Positions 1 to 9,793 of a DNA stretch of 64,000 nucleotides are shown one piece after another (within the stretch, counting starts at the first letter, position 1; every line of letters begins with the position of its first letter). Source of the stretch: Candidatus Acididesulfobacter guangdongensis (GTDB lineage Bacteria; SZUA-79; Acidulodesulfobacterales; Acidulodesulfobacteraceae); contig SGBC01000002.1 in the NCBI GenBank assembly GCA_004195045.1, forward strand, positions 310,001-374,000, read 5' to 3'. The notes beneath the pieces are model-generated. The model had not been told where the DNA came from, did not search any database, and saw only the letters and a list, made by a program, of their open reading frames with translations. The translations under genes and the position numbers were made by a program.

Positions 1-387
1 TATATGCGATTATCCTAAGTTAAATTAAGTTAATTATACTTAATAACTATTAATAATAATTTATAATATAAAAAAATATGCGCTATATGCGCTGCATAAA
101 AAAACGCTAATAAAAAAATGCTATTAATATAACTACATTAATATATGTACATGCTATATCTCTATTTTTTTAAATTATCCTATTATTAAAAATTTATGTC
201 AAGCAAAAATTTTATAAATTTTTATAGCAATAAAATAGCAATAGAATAGTACTAAAATAATAAAATAAAATAAAAAGTTGCTATTGATATTTATTCAAAC
301 ATATACTATTATTATTCATAAAATAAAATAAAATAAAATAAAATAAAATAAAATAAAATAAAATAAAATAATAATGTCAATTTCACT
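1..387. other. AT-rich non-coding leader of window
   Basis: No open frame or RNA gene is recognisable here. The stretch is almost pure A/T with poly-A and TA-rich blocks and ends in a tandem pentanucleotide repeat just before the antiporter gene. The upstream gene lies outside the window. Confidence 0.6.
321..370. repeat. (AAATA)n simple-sequence repeat
   Basis: Ten perfect tandem copies of AAATA, flanked by partial copies, end 17 bases before the antiporter start codon. Slippage here would change the spacing between any promoter and the start codon. Confidence 0.9.
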
Positions 388-1641
388 ATGAGTCCGTCAA
401 TAGCTATAGGAATTATCGGAATAGTTATCCTTCTCGGTTTTGCAGGGGAAATGTTTTTCTCTTTTACTAAAGTTCCGTCCATTTTATTTTTAATGCTGGC
501 AGGTCTTATTTTAGGTCCTATTTACCATATTTTTAATCAGCAGCTTTTTATAGATTTTGCGCCGTATTTAAGCACTTTGGTTCTTATTCTCATAATGTTT
601 TCCGGCGGACTTGAGCTTAATTTTATTACTGTTTTTAAAAGTTCTATATATTCAATGATTCTAATTCTAATCGGTCTGTTCCTTTCAATAGTGCTTGTAG
701 GCAGTTTTTTTTACATTATGGGAGGCGGAGACGTGATGCAGTCGTTGATGTTAGGCACTATTGTCTCATGCTCCAGCTCTACCGTTATAATGCCTCTTCT
801 GTCTAATATAAACGCAAGCGCTAAAAATAAAACGGTGATAGCAATTGAATCTACGTTTAATGACGCATTTGCAATAATAATCTTAATAGTTTTGATAAAT
901 TTCGCAAAAAATTCATCGGCAGCCGTTAACTATTTGTCCACGGCGGGAAATCTTCTTTATTCTTTCGGAATTTCATCAGTCATAGCAATTGCATTTGGAA
1001 TTATATGGTTTATTTTATTAAAATATATTTCAAAAACAAAATATGCTTATTCCATCACATTCGGAGGCATGCTTATACTCTATCTGATAATCCATTTTGT
1101 TAAAGGCAACGGAGCAATAGCTATATTAGTTTTCGGAATAGTAATGGGAAATGAAGAACTGCTGACTAAATTGAAAATTAATTTTTACAAAATGAGTTTA
1201 AAAGATTCTTCCATAAAACAGTTTAATTATGAGTTCTCGTTTTTAATAAGGACGCTTTTTTTCGTATTTTTGGGCGTTGTAGTAGAATTATCGCACATAG
1301 GCTGGGAATTTGCCGATAGACTTTTTATTATTATAATCATGATAGTGCTGGGCAGGTACATAAGCGCTTCTTTAACATTTTACTTAGAAAATTTAAAAAA
1401 GAAGAAAGAAGATGTGCTTCCGAAAAGAGAAAAATACTTTTTATGGTCAATGATCGGGCGTGCCCTTGCTACGGCAATAATGGCTTATATGCCTCTAAAT
1501 GCCGGAATCGCAGGAACTCAAGATTTTCCAGAGTATGCTTTTTTGGTCATTATAATTACGAATATACTCCTGACGGGCGGAGTTTATACTTATAGCAGAT
1601 ACGTAAAAAATGAAAATAAAATGGCAGGAATAGACGCATAA
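388..1641 (+). CDS. Cation:proton antiporter (CPA family)
   Basis: This 417-residue, very hydrophobic protein has roughly 11-12 predicted membrane segments. It resembles the sodium (or potassium)/proton exchanger domain of the CPA superfamily. The stretch around residues 154-159 (E154, then N158-D159) matches the conserved acidic ND pair that binds the transported cation and proton in NhaP/KefB-like carriers. The protein ends shortly after the last membrane segment, so the cytoplasmic RCK/TrkA regulatory domain of Kef-type systems is absent. It should sit in the inner membrane and exchange Na+ or K+ for H+. The ATG at 388 has no Shine-Dalgarno sequence and is preceded by an AAATA repeat tract. 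The family call is firm, but the ion is not determined. Confidence 0.85.
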   Translation: MSPSIAIGIIGIVILLGFAGEMFFSFTKVPSILFLMLAGLILGPIYHIFNQQLFIDFAPYLSTLVLILIMFSGGLELNFITVFKSSIYSMILILIGLFLSIVLVGSFFYIMGGGDVMQSLMLGTIVSCSSSTVIMPLLSNINASAKNKTVIAIESTFNDAFAIIILIVLINFAKNSSAAVNYLSTAGNLLYSFGISSVIAIAFGIIWFILLKYISKTKYAYSITFGGMLILYLIIHFVKGNGAIAILVFGIVMGNEELLTKLKINFYKMSLKDSSIKQFNYEFSFLIRTLFFVFLGVVVELSHIGWEFADRLFIIIIMIVLGRYISASLTFYLENLKKKKEDVLPKREKYFLWSMIGRALATAIMAYMPLNAGIAGTQDFPEYAFLVIIITNILLTGGVYTYSRYVKNENKMAGIDA

Positions 1642-1826
1642 CGGAAAATTAAGAAAATTCGGGAAATTAGGGGGTGCTATTTGAAAATTAAGGATAGCCG
1701 CCATTTTAATATGTATATCGTCAATATCTAAAATGATTAATAATAAATTGAATAAATCGGTAAAATAGTGTCTGCTCCCAATCAATCTTTATAAATAATT
1801 AAAACTGTTCCTGATTGTGCGAGCTG

Positions 1827-2312
1827 TTAATTGCGGTTTTCCTTATTTCTTTTTGCTTGAAAAAATTTTTTCAATAAAGCAGATGATTCTTCCTTCAAAA
1901 TACCGCTAATAATTTCAGGATTATGATTTAATCTTTTGTCGGACAAAGTGTTGTATAAAGAATTGACTGCTCCGGTTTTAGGGTCGTCGGCAGCATAAAT
2001 TACTTTATCCATTCTGGACAATATTATTGCCCCGCAGCACATTAAACAAGGTTCTAATGTTACATACAGAGTACAACCGCTTAGCCTCCATGAATTTAAT
2101 ATTTTTTGCGCTGACATAATTGCTTTGATTTCGGCATGCATAACAGACGATAAATCCTTTTCCACGCTGTTTGAAGAAGCTGAAATTATTTTATTGTTTT
2201 TTACTATAACGGCTCCGACCGGAACTTCTCCCGTTCTGTATGAGTCAGATGCTTCTTCTATTGCGGCTTTCATAAAATATTTATCAAGTTCGCGTATCTC
2301 GTTTTCATTCAT
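1827..2312 (-). CDS. tadA: tRNA adenosine(34) deaminase TadA
   Basis: This 161-residue zinc deaminase converts A34 to inosine in the anticodon of tRNA-Arg(ACG). The two zinc/catalytic motifs are intact: H59-A60-E61 (E61 the proton shuttle) and P88-C89-x-x-C92. The C-terminal part contains the GAVNSLYN segment typical of TadA rather than of cytosine or guanine deaminases. Length matches the family. It is transcribed on the minus strand, convergent with the antiporter and divergent from lipA. No Shine-Dalgarno sequence precedes the start. Confidence 0.93.
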   Translation of the reverse strand: MNENEIRELDKYFMKAAIEEASDSYRTGEVPVGAVIVKNNKIISASSNSVEKDLSSVMHAEIKAIMSAQKILNSWRLSGCTLYVTLEPCLMCCGAIILSRMDKVIYAADDPKTGAVNSLYNTLSDKRLNHNPEIISGILKEESSALLKKFFQAKRNKENRN

Positions 2313-2838
2313 TTTTATTTTTTATTTTAGTTTACAAAAAAATAAGTATATCTGTCCTCACTTAATACCAATCAGCCTCATTAATAAAAAGTATTGAAAT
2401 TAATCAATATATTATGATATATATCATAATATGAATCAAGTTTATATAAAAATACACTATACTATATACAAGTATGCTTGAGATAAAATTTTAGGGCAAC
2501 AAAAATTTGATTTTATTTTTTTGTTATAATGTTATACAATTGAAATTTAAGTTTATATTTTTATATATTAAACAATTAAATTATAATTATGCAAATTTAA
2601 ATTTTTTTTATTAGTTGTTTTTTTATTGATATATTATTCTTATTAATTCAATTTTTTATTAATTATATTTTACTTATTAATTTTTTTTATTAAGCATGTT
2701 ATTTTATTATACTGCACGTCATTATATATAATTATATTACTATATTATATTGATATTGCGCGGAAGTCGTATTAATCGCAATTATATTTCATTGATATTT
2801 ATATTACATTATATTACATTAAAATTTATAATCTTTTC
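2313..2838. other. Divergent intergenic region tadA/lipA
   Basis: About 525 bases of very AT-rich DNA with no credible gene. It must hold the promoters of both divergent genes. The only clear structure is the perfect palindrome at 2409-2432. Confidence 0.5.
2409..2432. promoter_or_regulatory. Perfect 24-bp palindrome, possible operator
   Basis: The half-site ATATTATGATAT is followed directly by its exact reverse complement. It lies about 100 bases upstream of tadA on its strand, between divergent genes. Because it is composed almost wholly of A/T it could be chance; no regulator is assigned. Confidence 0.35.
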
Positions 2839-3714
2839 ATGAATCAGAGAATCCCTTCTCATATTAGAAATGAGATATTAAAAATAAAATCAAGAAAAGA
2901 TATTTATTCTACCTCTAAAATAATCAAAGAAAAAGGTTTAAATACAGTATGCTCGTCTTCAAGGTGTCCTAATTTAAATCTTTGTTTTTCTAATAAAACT
3001 GCCACATTTCTTATGCTCGGCGATAAATGTACAAGGCAGTGTCCTTTCTGCAACATTGAATATGATGAAAAATCTTATGTTGATATATCTGAACCGGAAA
3101 ATATAGCATATGCAGTTAAGGCTTTAAAATTGAATCACGCAGTTATAACAATGGTTACACGGGATGACATATATGACGGCGGGGCATCGATAATTGCTGC
3201 GGCAGTTAAAGCTATAAAATCCGGAACTTCTTGTAAAATTGTCGAAGTTCTAACTTCTGATTTTATGGGAAATAAAAATTCAATTAACGTTGTTTTTGAC
3301 TCTGGTGTAGATATCTTTGGACATAACATTGAAACCGTCGAAAAACTTTACGATACCGTAAGACCGCAAAGCTCTTATGTGCGTTCTTTAGATATACTTG
3401 ATTTTGTTAAAAAAGAACGTCCGCATATACAGACAAAATCCGGCATAATGGTGGGTCTCGGGGAAAGCAAAGATGACGTTTTTAAAACAATTGACGATAT
3501 AGCGTCGGTAAATGTTGACTTTATGACTATAGGACAGTATATGAGGCCTTCAGTGAAAAATATAGAGGTTAAGGAATATGTTTCTCTTAAAATGTTTATT
3601 GAATATAGGGAATATGCGAAAAATAAAGGGATAAAAAATGTCTTTTCCGCCCCATTAGTAAGAAGTTCCTTCGGAGCTGAAAAATTTTATAACAACAGCA
3701 TTAAGCTTCAATAA
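2839..3714 (+). CDS. lipA: Lipoyl synthase LipA
   Basis: Radical SAM enzyme of 291 residues that inserts two sulfurs into protein-bound octanoate to make the lipoyl cofactor. Both iron-sulfur motifs are complete: the auxiliary cluster C38-x4-C43-x5-C49 and the radical SAM cluster C64-x3-C68-x2-C71. The C-terminal RSSFGAEKF carries the conserved RSS that contacts the auxiliary cluster. Length is normal. There is no lipB next to it in the window, so the lipoyl source (LipB or LplA route) is not visible. The start has no Shine-Dalgarno sequence. The 3' end is echoed by two diverged copies downstream. Confidence 0.95.
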   Translation: MNQRIPSHIRNEILKIKSRKDIYSTSKIIKEKGLNTVCSSSRCPNLNLCFSNKTATFLMLGDKCTRQCPFCNIEYDEKSYVDISEPENIAYAVKALKLNHAVITMVTRDDIYDGGASIIAAAVKAIKSGTSCKIVEVLTSDFMGNKNSINVVFDSGVDIFGHNIETVEKLYDTVRPQSSYVRSLDILDFVKKERPHIQTKSGIMVGLGESKDDVFKTIDDIASVNVDFMTIGQYMRPSVKNIEVKEYVSLKMFIEYREYAKNKGIKNVFSAPLVRSSFGAEKFYNNSIKLQ

Positions 3715-3874
3715 TTGCTAAAATTAAAAATAACGACAGTATTACGCTTCAATACGCATTAATATTATAATAATATATTATAATAAGCTTTAAAACGACG
3801 ACGGTTTTAAGATTTAATCGACATTAAATTAACATTAAACTTTAAAACCGCAACGGCACTGAATTTCAATAATT
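3691..3874. repeat. Diverged copies of the lipA 3' end
   Basis: The last lipA codons plus stop (3691-3718) reappear in altered form at 3732-3758 and again at about 3852-3874. All three share the core AAC.(A/G)CA.T.A..(C/T)TTCAATA. This looks like old tandem duplication of the gene end into the spacer. Confidence 0.5.
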
Positions 3875-3952
3875 AATGAATATTAAACTTACTAAAATTA
3901 AAAACGTATTAAATTTAAAAAAAATAATAAATTAAACCGGGTGATATAAATC

Positions 3953-5161
3953 ATGACCGAAGATTTTGAGACGATTAAAAGATTGCCGCCTTATGTTTTT
4001 GCGGAAGTTAATAAGATTAAGGCTGAAGCGAGAAAGAAAGGGGAAGACATAATAGACCTCGGTATGGGAAACCCAGATTCTCCGACTCCGGACTATATTA
4101 TAGAAAAATTAGTTGAAGCATCCAGAAATTCTAAAAACCACAGATATTCTGTGTCTAAAGGTATATACAAACTGCGTGTTGCCATATGCAATATGTATAA
4201 AAGAAATTATGATGTAGATTTAGACCCTGACAGCGAAGCGATAGTTACAATGGGTATCAAAGAAGGGCTGAGCCATTTAATGCTGGCTACCATTAACAAA
4301 GGAGATGTTGCGTTTGTTCCGAATCCGTCTTATCCGATTCATGCCTATTCCGTTATTATTGCAGGCGGCGATGTTAGGAGTATTCCGTTAGTGCCAGGGG
4401 AAGATTTTTTTGAAAATCTTATGACCGCTCTGAAACAAACATGGCCTAAACCTAAGATGATTATATTAAGTTTTCCGCATAATCCGACGACCATAACGGT
4501 AGATATAGATTTTTTTGAAAAACTAGTGGATTTTGCAAAAGAAAACGGTATATATATTATTCATGACCATGCATACGCAGACCTTACTTTTGACGGATAT
4601 AAATCTCCCAGTTTTTTGCAGGCAAAGGGAGCTAAAGACGTAGGAGTTGAATTTTTTACAATGTCTAAAAGCTATAGCATGGCAGGATTCAGAGTCGGCT
4701 ACGCGCTCGGCAATCAAACATTGATAAATGCGCTGTCAAGAATAAAGAGCTATCTTGACTATGGTATGTTTCAGCCTATACAAATAGCTTCCATTATTGC
4801 TTTGAATGAAGAATATAAGCACGATGCAATAAGCAAGATGGTTGAACATTACAAGAAAAGGAGAGATGTTTTGATTGAAAGTTTCAATAATGCAGGATGG
4901 CATATTGAAAAACCTAAGGCTACAATGTTTGTATGGGCTAAAATACCGGAGCATTATTTGAGTGCAGGCATAGGTTCGCTGGAATTTTCCAAAATGCTTT
5001 TAGAAAAAGGAAAGGTGGCAGTATCTCCGGGGATAGGGTTTGGCGAATACGGCGACCAGTACGTCAGGTTTGCTCTTGTGGAAAATGAAATGCGCATAAG
5101 ACAGGCGGCTAAAGGGGTTAAACATTTTTTGAACAGCCAGTCGGATTTGCATCATGCGTGA
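3953..5161 (+). CDS. PLP-dependent aminotransferase class I/II (AlaC-like)
   Basis: A 402-residue fold-type I aminotransferase. K239 in the [13 protein letters not shown] stretch is the expected Schiff-base lysine, and FPHNPT is the conserved asparagine loop. The N-terminal [18 protein letters not shown] and the IDLGMGNPD segment are typical of the AlaC/YfdZ branch (glutamate-pyruvate transaminase), which is close to LL-diaminopimelate aminotransferase. It precedes hom and thrC, as in Geobacter-type genomes, so it probably makes alanine or another amino acid from a keto acid and glutamate. Substrate cannot be fixed from sequence alone. The start ATG follows GGGTGATATAAATC, a weak ribosome site. 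Confidence 0.85.
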   Translation: MTEDFETIKRLPPYVFAEVNKIKAEARKKGEDIIDLGMGNPDSPTPDYIIEKLVEASRNSKNHRYSVSKGIYKLRVAICNMYKRNYDVDLDPDSEAIVTMGIKEGLSHLMLATINKGDVAFVPNPSYPIHAYSVIIAGGDVRSIPLVPGEDFFENLMTALKQTWPKPKMIILSFPHNPTTITVDIDFFEKLVDFAKENGIYIIHDHAYADLTFDGYKSPSFLQAKGAKDVGVEFFTMSKSYSMAGFRVGYALGNQTLINALSRIKSYLDYGMFQPIQIASIIALNEEYKHDAISKMVEHYKKRRDVLIESFNNAGWHIEKPKATMFVWAKIPEHYLSAGIGSLEFSKMLLEKGKVAVSPGIGFGEYGDQYVRFALVENEMRIRQAAKGVKHFLNSQSDLHHA

Positions 5162-5224
5162 TTTTTAGCGGCTATTATATATAGTTAAAATTCGCTGCAA
5201 GAGTACATAATATCAAGAATGCAT

Positions 5225-5325
5225 AATCGGTAATAATAAATAAGATTAAAATAAAAAAATAAACAAATAAAAATAAACAAATAAAAATAAACAAATAAAA
5301 TAAACAAATAAAAATAAACTAAATG
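5225..5325. repeat. AATAAACA-type simple-sequence repeat
   Basis: The spacer before hom is made of about five imperfect copies of an AATAAACAAATAAA-like unit. It is non-coding. Confidence 0.7.
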
Positions 5326-5359
5326 TAATTATTTTATTAAAGTAATTGCCAAAGTAATT

Positions 5360-6703
5360 ATGGAAATTAAAAATATGGAAAATAAAGACATTGACAAAGT
5401 TGTCGGCAATAAAATTAATATAGGGCTTTTTGGCTTCGGAACCGTGGGCGGAAGTTTTTACAGGATATTGGATATTCGTAAAAAAGAAATAGAAGCGATG
5501 CTTTCCGCCGATGTGACGATAAAAAAGATATTTACACGGGGCAATAGAAATCCGTCAATTGATAACATCGGCAATTTAATGGTCAATAATGCAGATGATA
5601 TTTTAAACGATAAAAGTATAAATGTAATAGTTGAACTCATGGGCGGAATTAACCCTGCTAAAGAGTATATCGAAAAAGCCATAAAAAACGGCAAAAGCGT
5701 TATAACTGCCAATAAAGCTCTTTTAGCTGAGCATGGAGAAGAGATATTTAAATTATGCAAAAAACATAATGTCCATATCGGATTTGAGGCTGCAGTCGGA
5801 GGCGGCATTCCTATTTTAAGGTCAATAAAAAACGGTCTTGCAGGAGATTCAATAACGTCAGTGTTTTCTATAATAAACGGCACATCAAACTATATTTTAT
5901 CAAAGATGACGAATGAGGGCGGAAAGTTTGACGATATACTGAAAAAAGCTCAGGAGAAAGGCTATGCCGAAGCAGACCCTTCTTTTGACATAAACGGAAT
6001 CGACAGCGCACATAAATTAGTTATATTAGGCAGGCTTGCATTTGCGGCGAGCATATCGTTAAAAGACGTTATGATAGAAGGAATTAAAGGAGTCAGCGAT
6101 ATAGATATTTGTTTTGCTCGTGACCTTGGATATAAAATTAAACTTTTAGGTATTCTTAAAAATGATGATTCAAAAATAGAGATAAGAGTGCATCCTACCC
6201 TTATTCCTTCAGGCAGTCTATTATCAAACGTAGATGGGGTGTTTAACGCATTTTTTCTGAACGCAAAATTTGCAGGTCCCATAAGCCTGACCGGTTACGG
6301 TGCAGGCGGTATGGCAACTGCAAGCGCAGTTATGGGAGATTTTATCGAAATAGCCGGAAAAATTATAAACAGTGAAAAACATCATGATATTTTTCTCAAT
6401 GAAAGTTCAAATAAAGTTCAGATAAAAAGAAAAAAAGATATAATATCGCGATATTATTTAAGATTTTCAGCAATGGACAGACCGGGCGTACTCGCCAAAA
6501 TTTCTAAGATTCTCGGAGACAATTCAATCAGTATAAGTTCGATGATTCAGCAGGGCAGGAAGATAGACGGTTCTGTTCCTATAGTTATAACTACTCACGA
6601 AGCAAATGAAGAAGAATTATTAAAAAGCATAGAATTATGCGACAAATTAGACATTATTCTTGCGAAAACTATGATTTTGAGAATTGAAGATAACGTAAAC
6701 TGA
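5360..6703 (+). CDS. hom: Homoserine dehydrogenase
   Basis: NAD(P)H-dependent reduction of aspartate semialdehyde to homoserine, the branch point to threonine and methionine. Order of domains in 447 residues: Rossmann fold with GFGTVG at 25-30; catalytic/substrate domain with the AAVGGGIPILRS and INGTSNYILS signatures; C-terminal ACT domain from about residue 365 (RFSAMDRPGVLAKIS), which in related enzymes binds threonine for feedback inhibition. The first 18 residues precede the usual family start, so an internal ATG at 5375 is an alternative. It is followed by thrC, which uses its product after phosphorylation. No homoserine kinase is seen here. Confidence 0.93.
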   Translation: MEIKNMENKDIDKVVGNKINIGLFGFGTVGGSFYRILDIRKKEIEAMLSADVTIKKIFTRGNRNPSIDNIGNLMVNNADDILNDKSINVIVELMGGINPAKEYIEKAIKNGKSVITANKALLAEHGEEIFKLCKKHNVHIGFEAAVGGGIPILRSIKNGLAGDSITSVFSIINGTSNYILSKMTNEGGKFDDILKKAQEKGYAEADPSFDINGIDSAHKLVILGRLAFAASISLKDVMIEGIKGVSDIDICFARDLGYKIKLLGILKNDDSKIEIRVHPTLIPSGSLLSNVDGVFNAFFLNAKFAGPISLTGYGAGGMATASAVMGDFIEIAGKIINSEKHHDIFLNESSNKVQIKRKKDIISRYYLRFSAMDRPGVLAKISKILGDNSISISSMIQQGRKIDGSVPIVITTHEANEEELLKSIELCDKLDIILAKTMILRIEDNVN

Positions 6704-6741
6704 AATAAAGCTTTGTACTATATAATATTAATAAATATTAA

Positions 6742-6771
6742 TATGCTGCAGAATTAGTATTTCGCAGCATA
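6742..6771. terminator. Hairpin between hom and thrC
   Basis: Perfect 8-bp arms TATGCTGC / GCAGCATA, extended by a further 4 pairs around a 4-base loop. No uridine run follows, so it may be a processing or attenuating stem rather than a full terminator. Confidence 0.4.
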
Positions 6772-6981
6772 ACTATATTAGAATTAGAGTATTAATATCT
6801 TAATATTATTTATGTCTGCTATTTAATTAATTGATTAATCGCATGTAGTTTTATCGATTAGCTTAGTATTTAAGTTATCAGTTAGTTTGATTTGATTTTT
6901 TAATTCAATTTAATTCAAGTTAATTCAATTTTAGTGTTGTTTAATCTTGTGATATCTTGAATCAGCTGTCTAATTAATAAT

Positions 6982-8073
6982 ATGAATCGTATATGGGGGT
7001 TAATTTTGCATCCGCAGAAATATGAAGGCGTTATCAAAAAATATCGTGAATTTTTACCGGAGATAGACGATGAGTTTATTGTAAGCATTAATGAGGGCAA
7101 TACGCCGCTTATTAAATCAAGAAATGTTTATAAAACTATAAACCCTGACATTGAAATCTATTTTAAATATGAAGGGTTAAATCCGACCGGTTCCTTTAAG
7201 GATAGAGGAATGACTATGGCTGTGTCAAAAGCCGTAGCAGACGGTTCAAAAGCGATAATATGCGCCTCTACCGGCAATACTTCCGCTGCTGCCGCCGCTT
7301 ATGCCGCCAGAGCCGGTATAAAATCATTCGTGCTTATTCCTGAAGGTAAAATTGCGATGGGTAAACTTTCTCAGGCTCTGATGCACGGTTCGGTTGTAAT
7401 GCAGATACAGGGAAATTTTGACGACGCGCTTATTATTGCCAAAGAAATATCGGAAGAATTTGAAGTGACCCTGGTAAATTCGGTTAATCCATACCGCATA
7501 GAAGGACAGAAAACAGCTAGTTTTGAAATAGCGGACGAACTTGGGAAAGCCCCCGACTATCATATACTTCCGGTAGGCAATGCAGGCAATATTACCGCAT
7601 ACTGGAACGGTTATAAAGAATATAAACAAGCCGGAAAAATTCAAAACTTGCCTAAAATGCTCGGCTTTCAAGCTGCTGGAGCTGCGCCCATAGTACTCAA
7701 CCATATAGTTAAAGAACCGCATACTATTGCCACCGCTATAAGAATAGGAAATCCCGCAAGTTGGCAAAAGGCGGTTAAGGCAAAAGAAGAATCTGGAGGA
7801 TTAATCGAAGCAGTGACGGATGAGGATCTGCTTTCCGCTTATGCTATGCTGGCGAGAACAGAAGGAATATTTTGCGAACCAGCTTCGGCTATAACATTAG
7901 CAGGCTTAATCCAACTAAATAAACGCGGATTTTTCAAAAAAGGCGATGTCTGCGTTTTGACTTTAACAGGGCACGGACTTAAAGACCCGCAAAATGCAAT
8001 AAAAGTTTCAAGCGAGCCGATAGTTGTTCCATGTGATAAAAAATCAGTTTTAAAGGCAATGGAGCTAATTTAG
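6982..8073 (+). CDS. thrC: Threonine synthase
   Basis: PLP enzyme of 363 residues converting O-phosphohomoserine to threonine. The PLP lysine is K73 in PTGSFKDRGM, and the phosphate-binding glycine loop PVGNAGN lies further on. Length fits the shorter (plant/archaeal-like, class II-independent) threonine synthases. The start context NRIWGLILHPQKYEGVIKKYREFLP matches the family's N-terminus. It forms the third member of the aminotransferase-hom-thrC-apgM run, separated by about 280 bases from hom. The ATG lacks a good Shine-Dalgarno sequence. Confidence 0.93.
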   Translation: MNRIWGLILHPQKYEGVIKKYREFLPEIDDEFIVSINEGNTPLIKSRNVYKTINPDIEIYFKYEGLNPTGSFKDRGMTMAVSKAVADGSKAIICASTGNTSAAAAAYAARAGIKSFVLIPEGKIAMGKLSQALMHGSVVMQIQGNFDDALIIAKEISEEFEVTLVNSVNPYRIEGQKTASFEIADELGKAPDYHILPVGNAGNITAYWNGYKEYKQAGKIQNLPKMLGFQAAGAAPIVLNHIVKEPHTIATAIRIGNPASWQKAVKAKEESGGLIEAVTDEDLLSAYAMLARTEGIFCEPASAITLAGLIQLNKRGFFKKGDVCVLTLTGHGLKDPQNAIKVSSEPIVVPCDKKSVLKAMELI

Positions 8074-8112
8074 CAATAGTTCAAAAAATAATAAATAGAA
8101 TAAATAAATAGC

Positions 8113-8203
8113 AATAAACACAGTAAATATAATAAAGATAATACATAAAATAAATAAATAATAATAAATACAATAAGTAAAATAAAGATAATTATAATTA
8201 ATG
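8113..8203. repeat. Direct repeat in thrC-apgM spacer
   Basis: Two roughly 33-base copies (8113-8146 and 8170-8203) share the pattern AATAAA.ACA.TAA.TA.AATAAAGATAA. The rest of the spacer is A/T-only. Confidence 0.5.
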
Positions 8204-8254
8204 AATAATTAATGGATAATAAATAAAATAAATAAACATGGAGAGATTGAAAAT

Positions 8255-9499
8255 ATGGAAAAAGAAAAAAAATATATTATTCTGTGTCCTGACGGTATGG
8301 CTGATTTTCCTTTAACAGAACTGAATAATAAATCTCCGCTTGATTTCGCGTCAACACCCAACATGGATTATATTGCTTCTAACGGCATTACAGGACTTGT
8401 CAAGACAATTCCCGACGACTGCCTTCCGGGAAGCGATATCGGTTCTATGAGTATTTTAGGGTATGACCCGGTTAAATATTATACAGGAAGGTCTCCTTTA
8501 GAAGCTATGAGCATGGGCATTGAGCTTATGGACAGCGATGTAGCTTTCAGACTTAATCTTGTCAATATACTTGATGAAAACGGAAAAAGAATTATGCATG
8601 ATTATTCCGGCGGGCATATTACCACAGAAGAAGCAAAGAGCATATTGGAGACATTGCAGAAAGAATTAGGCGGCGCTGATTTTCAATTTTATCCGGGCGT
8701 CAGCTATAGACATCTTATGGTTGCTAAAAATGCTCTTGACATAAAAGGGCTGCAGACCGTAGCTCCTCATGATATACCGGATTTACAAATAGACGAATAT
8801 CTGCCTCACGGAAATTCATCAAGCGGTATTTTACTGGAAATAATGAAAAAAGCAGAGGATATACTTAAAAATCACGATGTTAATAAAGCAAGGATAGCTT
8901 CCGGCAAGCTTCCGGCAAATTCTATATGGCTATGGGGGCAGGGACACAGGCCCAGTATGCCCACTATGAAGGAAGAGTACGGAATAGAAGGTTCCGTCAT
9001 ATCTGCGGTTGACCTTGTGAAAGGAATAGGGAAATACGCAGGACTAAATTCTATTGACGTTCCGGGTGCTACGGGATATCTTGACACAAATTATCAGGGC
9101 AAAGTCGAATACGGCTTAAATTCACTAAATTCCGGCGATTTTGTATATATCCATGTAGAAGCTCCGGACGAGGCGTCCCACGAAGGCAGCATTGAAAAAA
9201 AAATACAGGCTATACAGGATTTTGATAAATACATAGTCGGCGGCGTCCTCAAAGGAGTTAAAAAATATCAGGATTTTATTATTATGATTTTACCAGACCA
9301 TTACAATCCGGTAAAATTGAAAAAACATACCGCAGGACCTGTCCCTTTTTGCGCTTTTTCGCCGTCAATGAAAGATACGCATTTTAAATATCATGCGTCT
9401 AATTTTTCTGAAAAAAATTCTCAAAACACTGGTTTATTTTTTGATTCCGGTGCTAAACTATTTAAAAATTTTTTAAATTCTTTTAATGAATTCTTATAA
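8255..9499 (+). CDS. apgM: Cofactor-independent phosphoglycerate mutase (archaeal type)
   Basis: Interconverts 3- and 2-phosphoglycerate without 2,3-bisphosphoglycerate. The 414-residue length and overall sequence are those of the ApgM branch of the alkaline-phosphatase superfamily. The N-terminal metal site (CPDGMAD, D13), the serine-containing loop PGSDIGSMSILGY and the C-terminal metal site (LPDHYNP, HTAGPVPF) are all present. HVEAPDEASHEG is also characteristic. Next to the carbon-fixation block it would serve gluconeogenesis from pyruvate/PEP. A good ribosome site (GGAGAG) precedes the start. Confidence 0.93.
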   Translation: MEKEKKYIILCPDGMADFPLTELNNKSPLDFASTPNMDYIASNGITGLVKTIPDDCLPGSDIGSMSILGYDPVKYYTGRSPLEAMSMGIELMDSDVAFRLNLVNILDENGKRIMHDYSGGHITTEEAKSILETLQKELGGADFQFYPGVSYRHLMVAKNALDIKGLQTVAPHDIPDLQIDEYLPHGNSSSGILLEIMKKAEDILKNHDVNKARIASGKLPANSIWLWGQGHRPSMPTMKEEYGIEGSVISAVDLVKGIGKYAGLNSIDVPGATGYLDTNYQGKVEYGLNSLNSGDFVYIHVEAPDEASHEGSIEKKIQAIQDFDKYIVGGVLKGVKKYQDFIIMILPDHYNPVKLKKHTAGPVPFCAFSPSMKDTHFKYHASNFSEKNSQNTGLFFDSGAKLFKNFLNSFNEFL

Positions 9500-9594
9500 A
9501 TAAATACATTGCTTAATCATATTATTTTAGCATTTCTATAAGCTAATGAATTTTTACAAATAAATATATAGCCAAATCGGGCTATTTTAAAATT
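9484..9594. repeat. Diverged duplication of the apgM 3' end
   Basis: The last four apgM codons plus about 40 bases of spacer (9484-9536) recur at 9542-9594 at roughly 75 percent identity by eye. Both copies start TAATGAATT.TTA and continue AAATAAATA. Confidence 0.5.
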
Positions 9595-9623
9595 TTTAAG
9601 GCAAATTGTATTTTTTAGTTGCT

Positions 9624-9652
9624 TTTAAAAAAATGTTTTATTAAAATATAAT
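9624..9652 (+). promoter_or_regulatory. Candidate promoter for the carbon-fixation operon
   Basis: A perfect -10 TATAAT (9647-9652) lies 17 bases after a weak -35 (TTTAAA, 9624-9629). It would give a leader of about 135 bases before icd. The -35 is poor, so confidence is modest. Confidence 0.4.
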
Positions 9653-9711
9653 CTCTGTAACAATGTAACTCCGTTTTATCTATATCAGTCTTATCTATAT
9701 TATATTATATT

Positions 9712-9742
9712 ATTTTATTTATTTATTTATTTATTTATTTAT
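9712..9742. repeat. (TTTA)n tract in icd leader
   Basis: About seven tandem TTTA copies lie between the candidate promoter and the icd ribosome-binding site. Confidence 0.85.
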
Positions 9743-9793
9743 TATTATATATTTTATATTTTTGTTTATGTTATTAAATTAGGAGAACACGGA

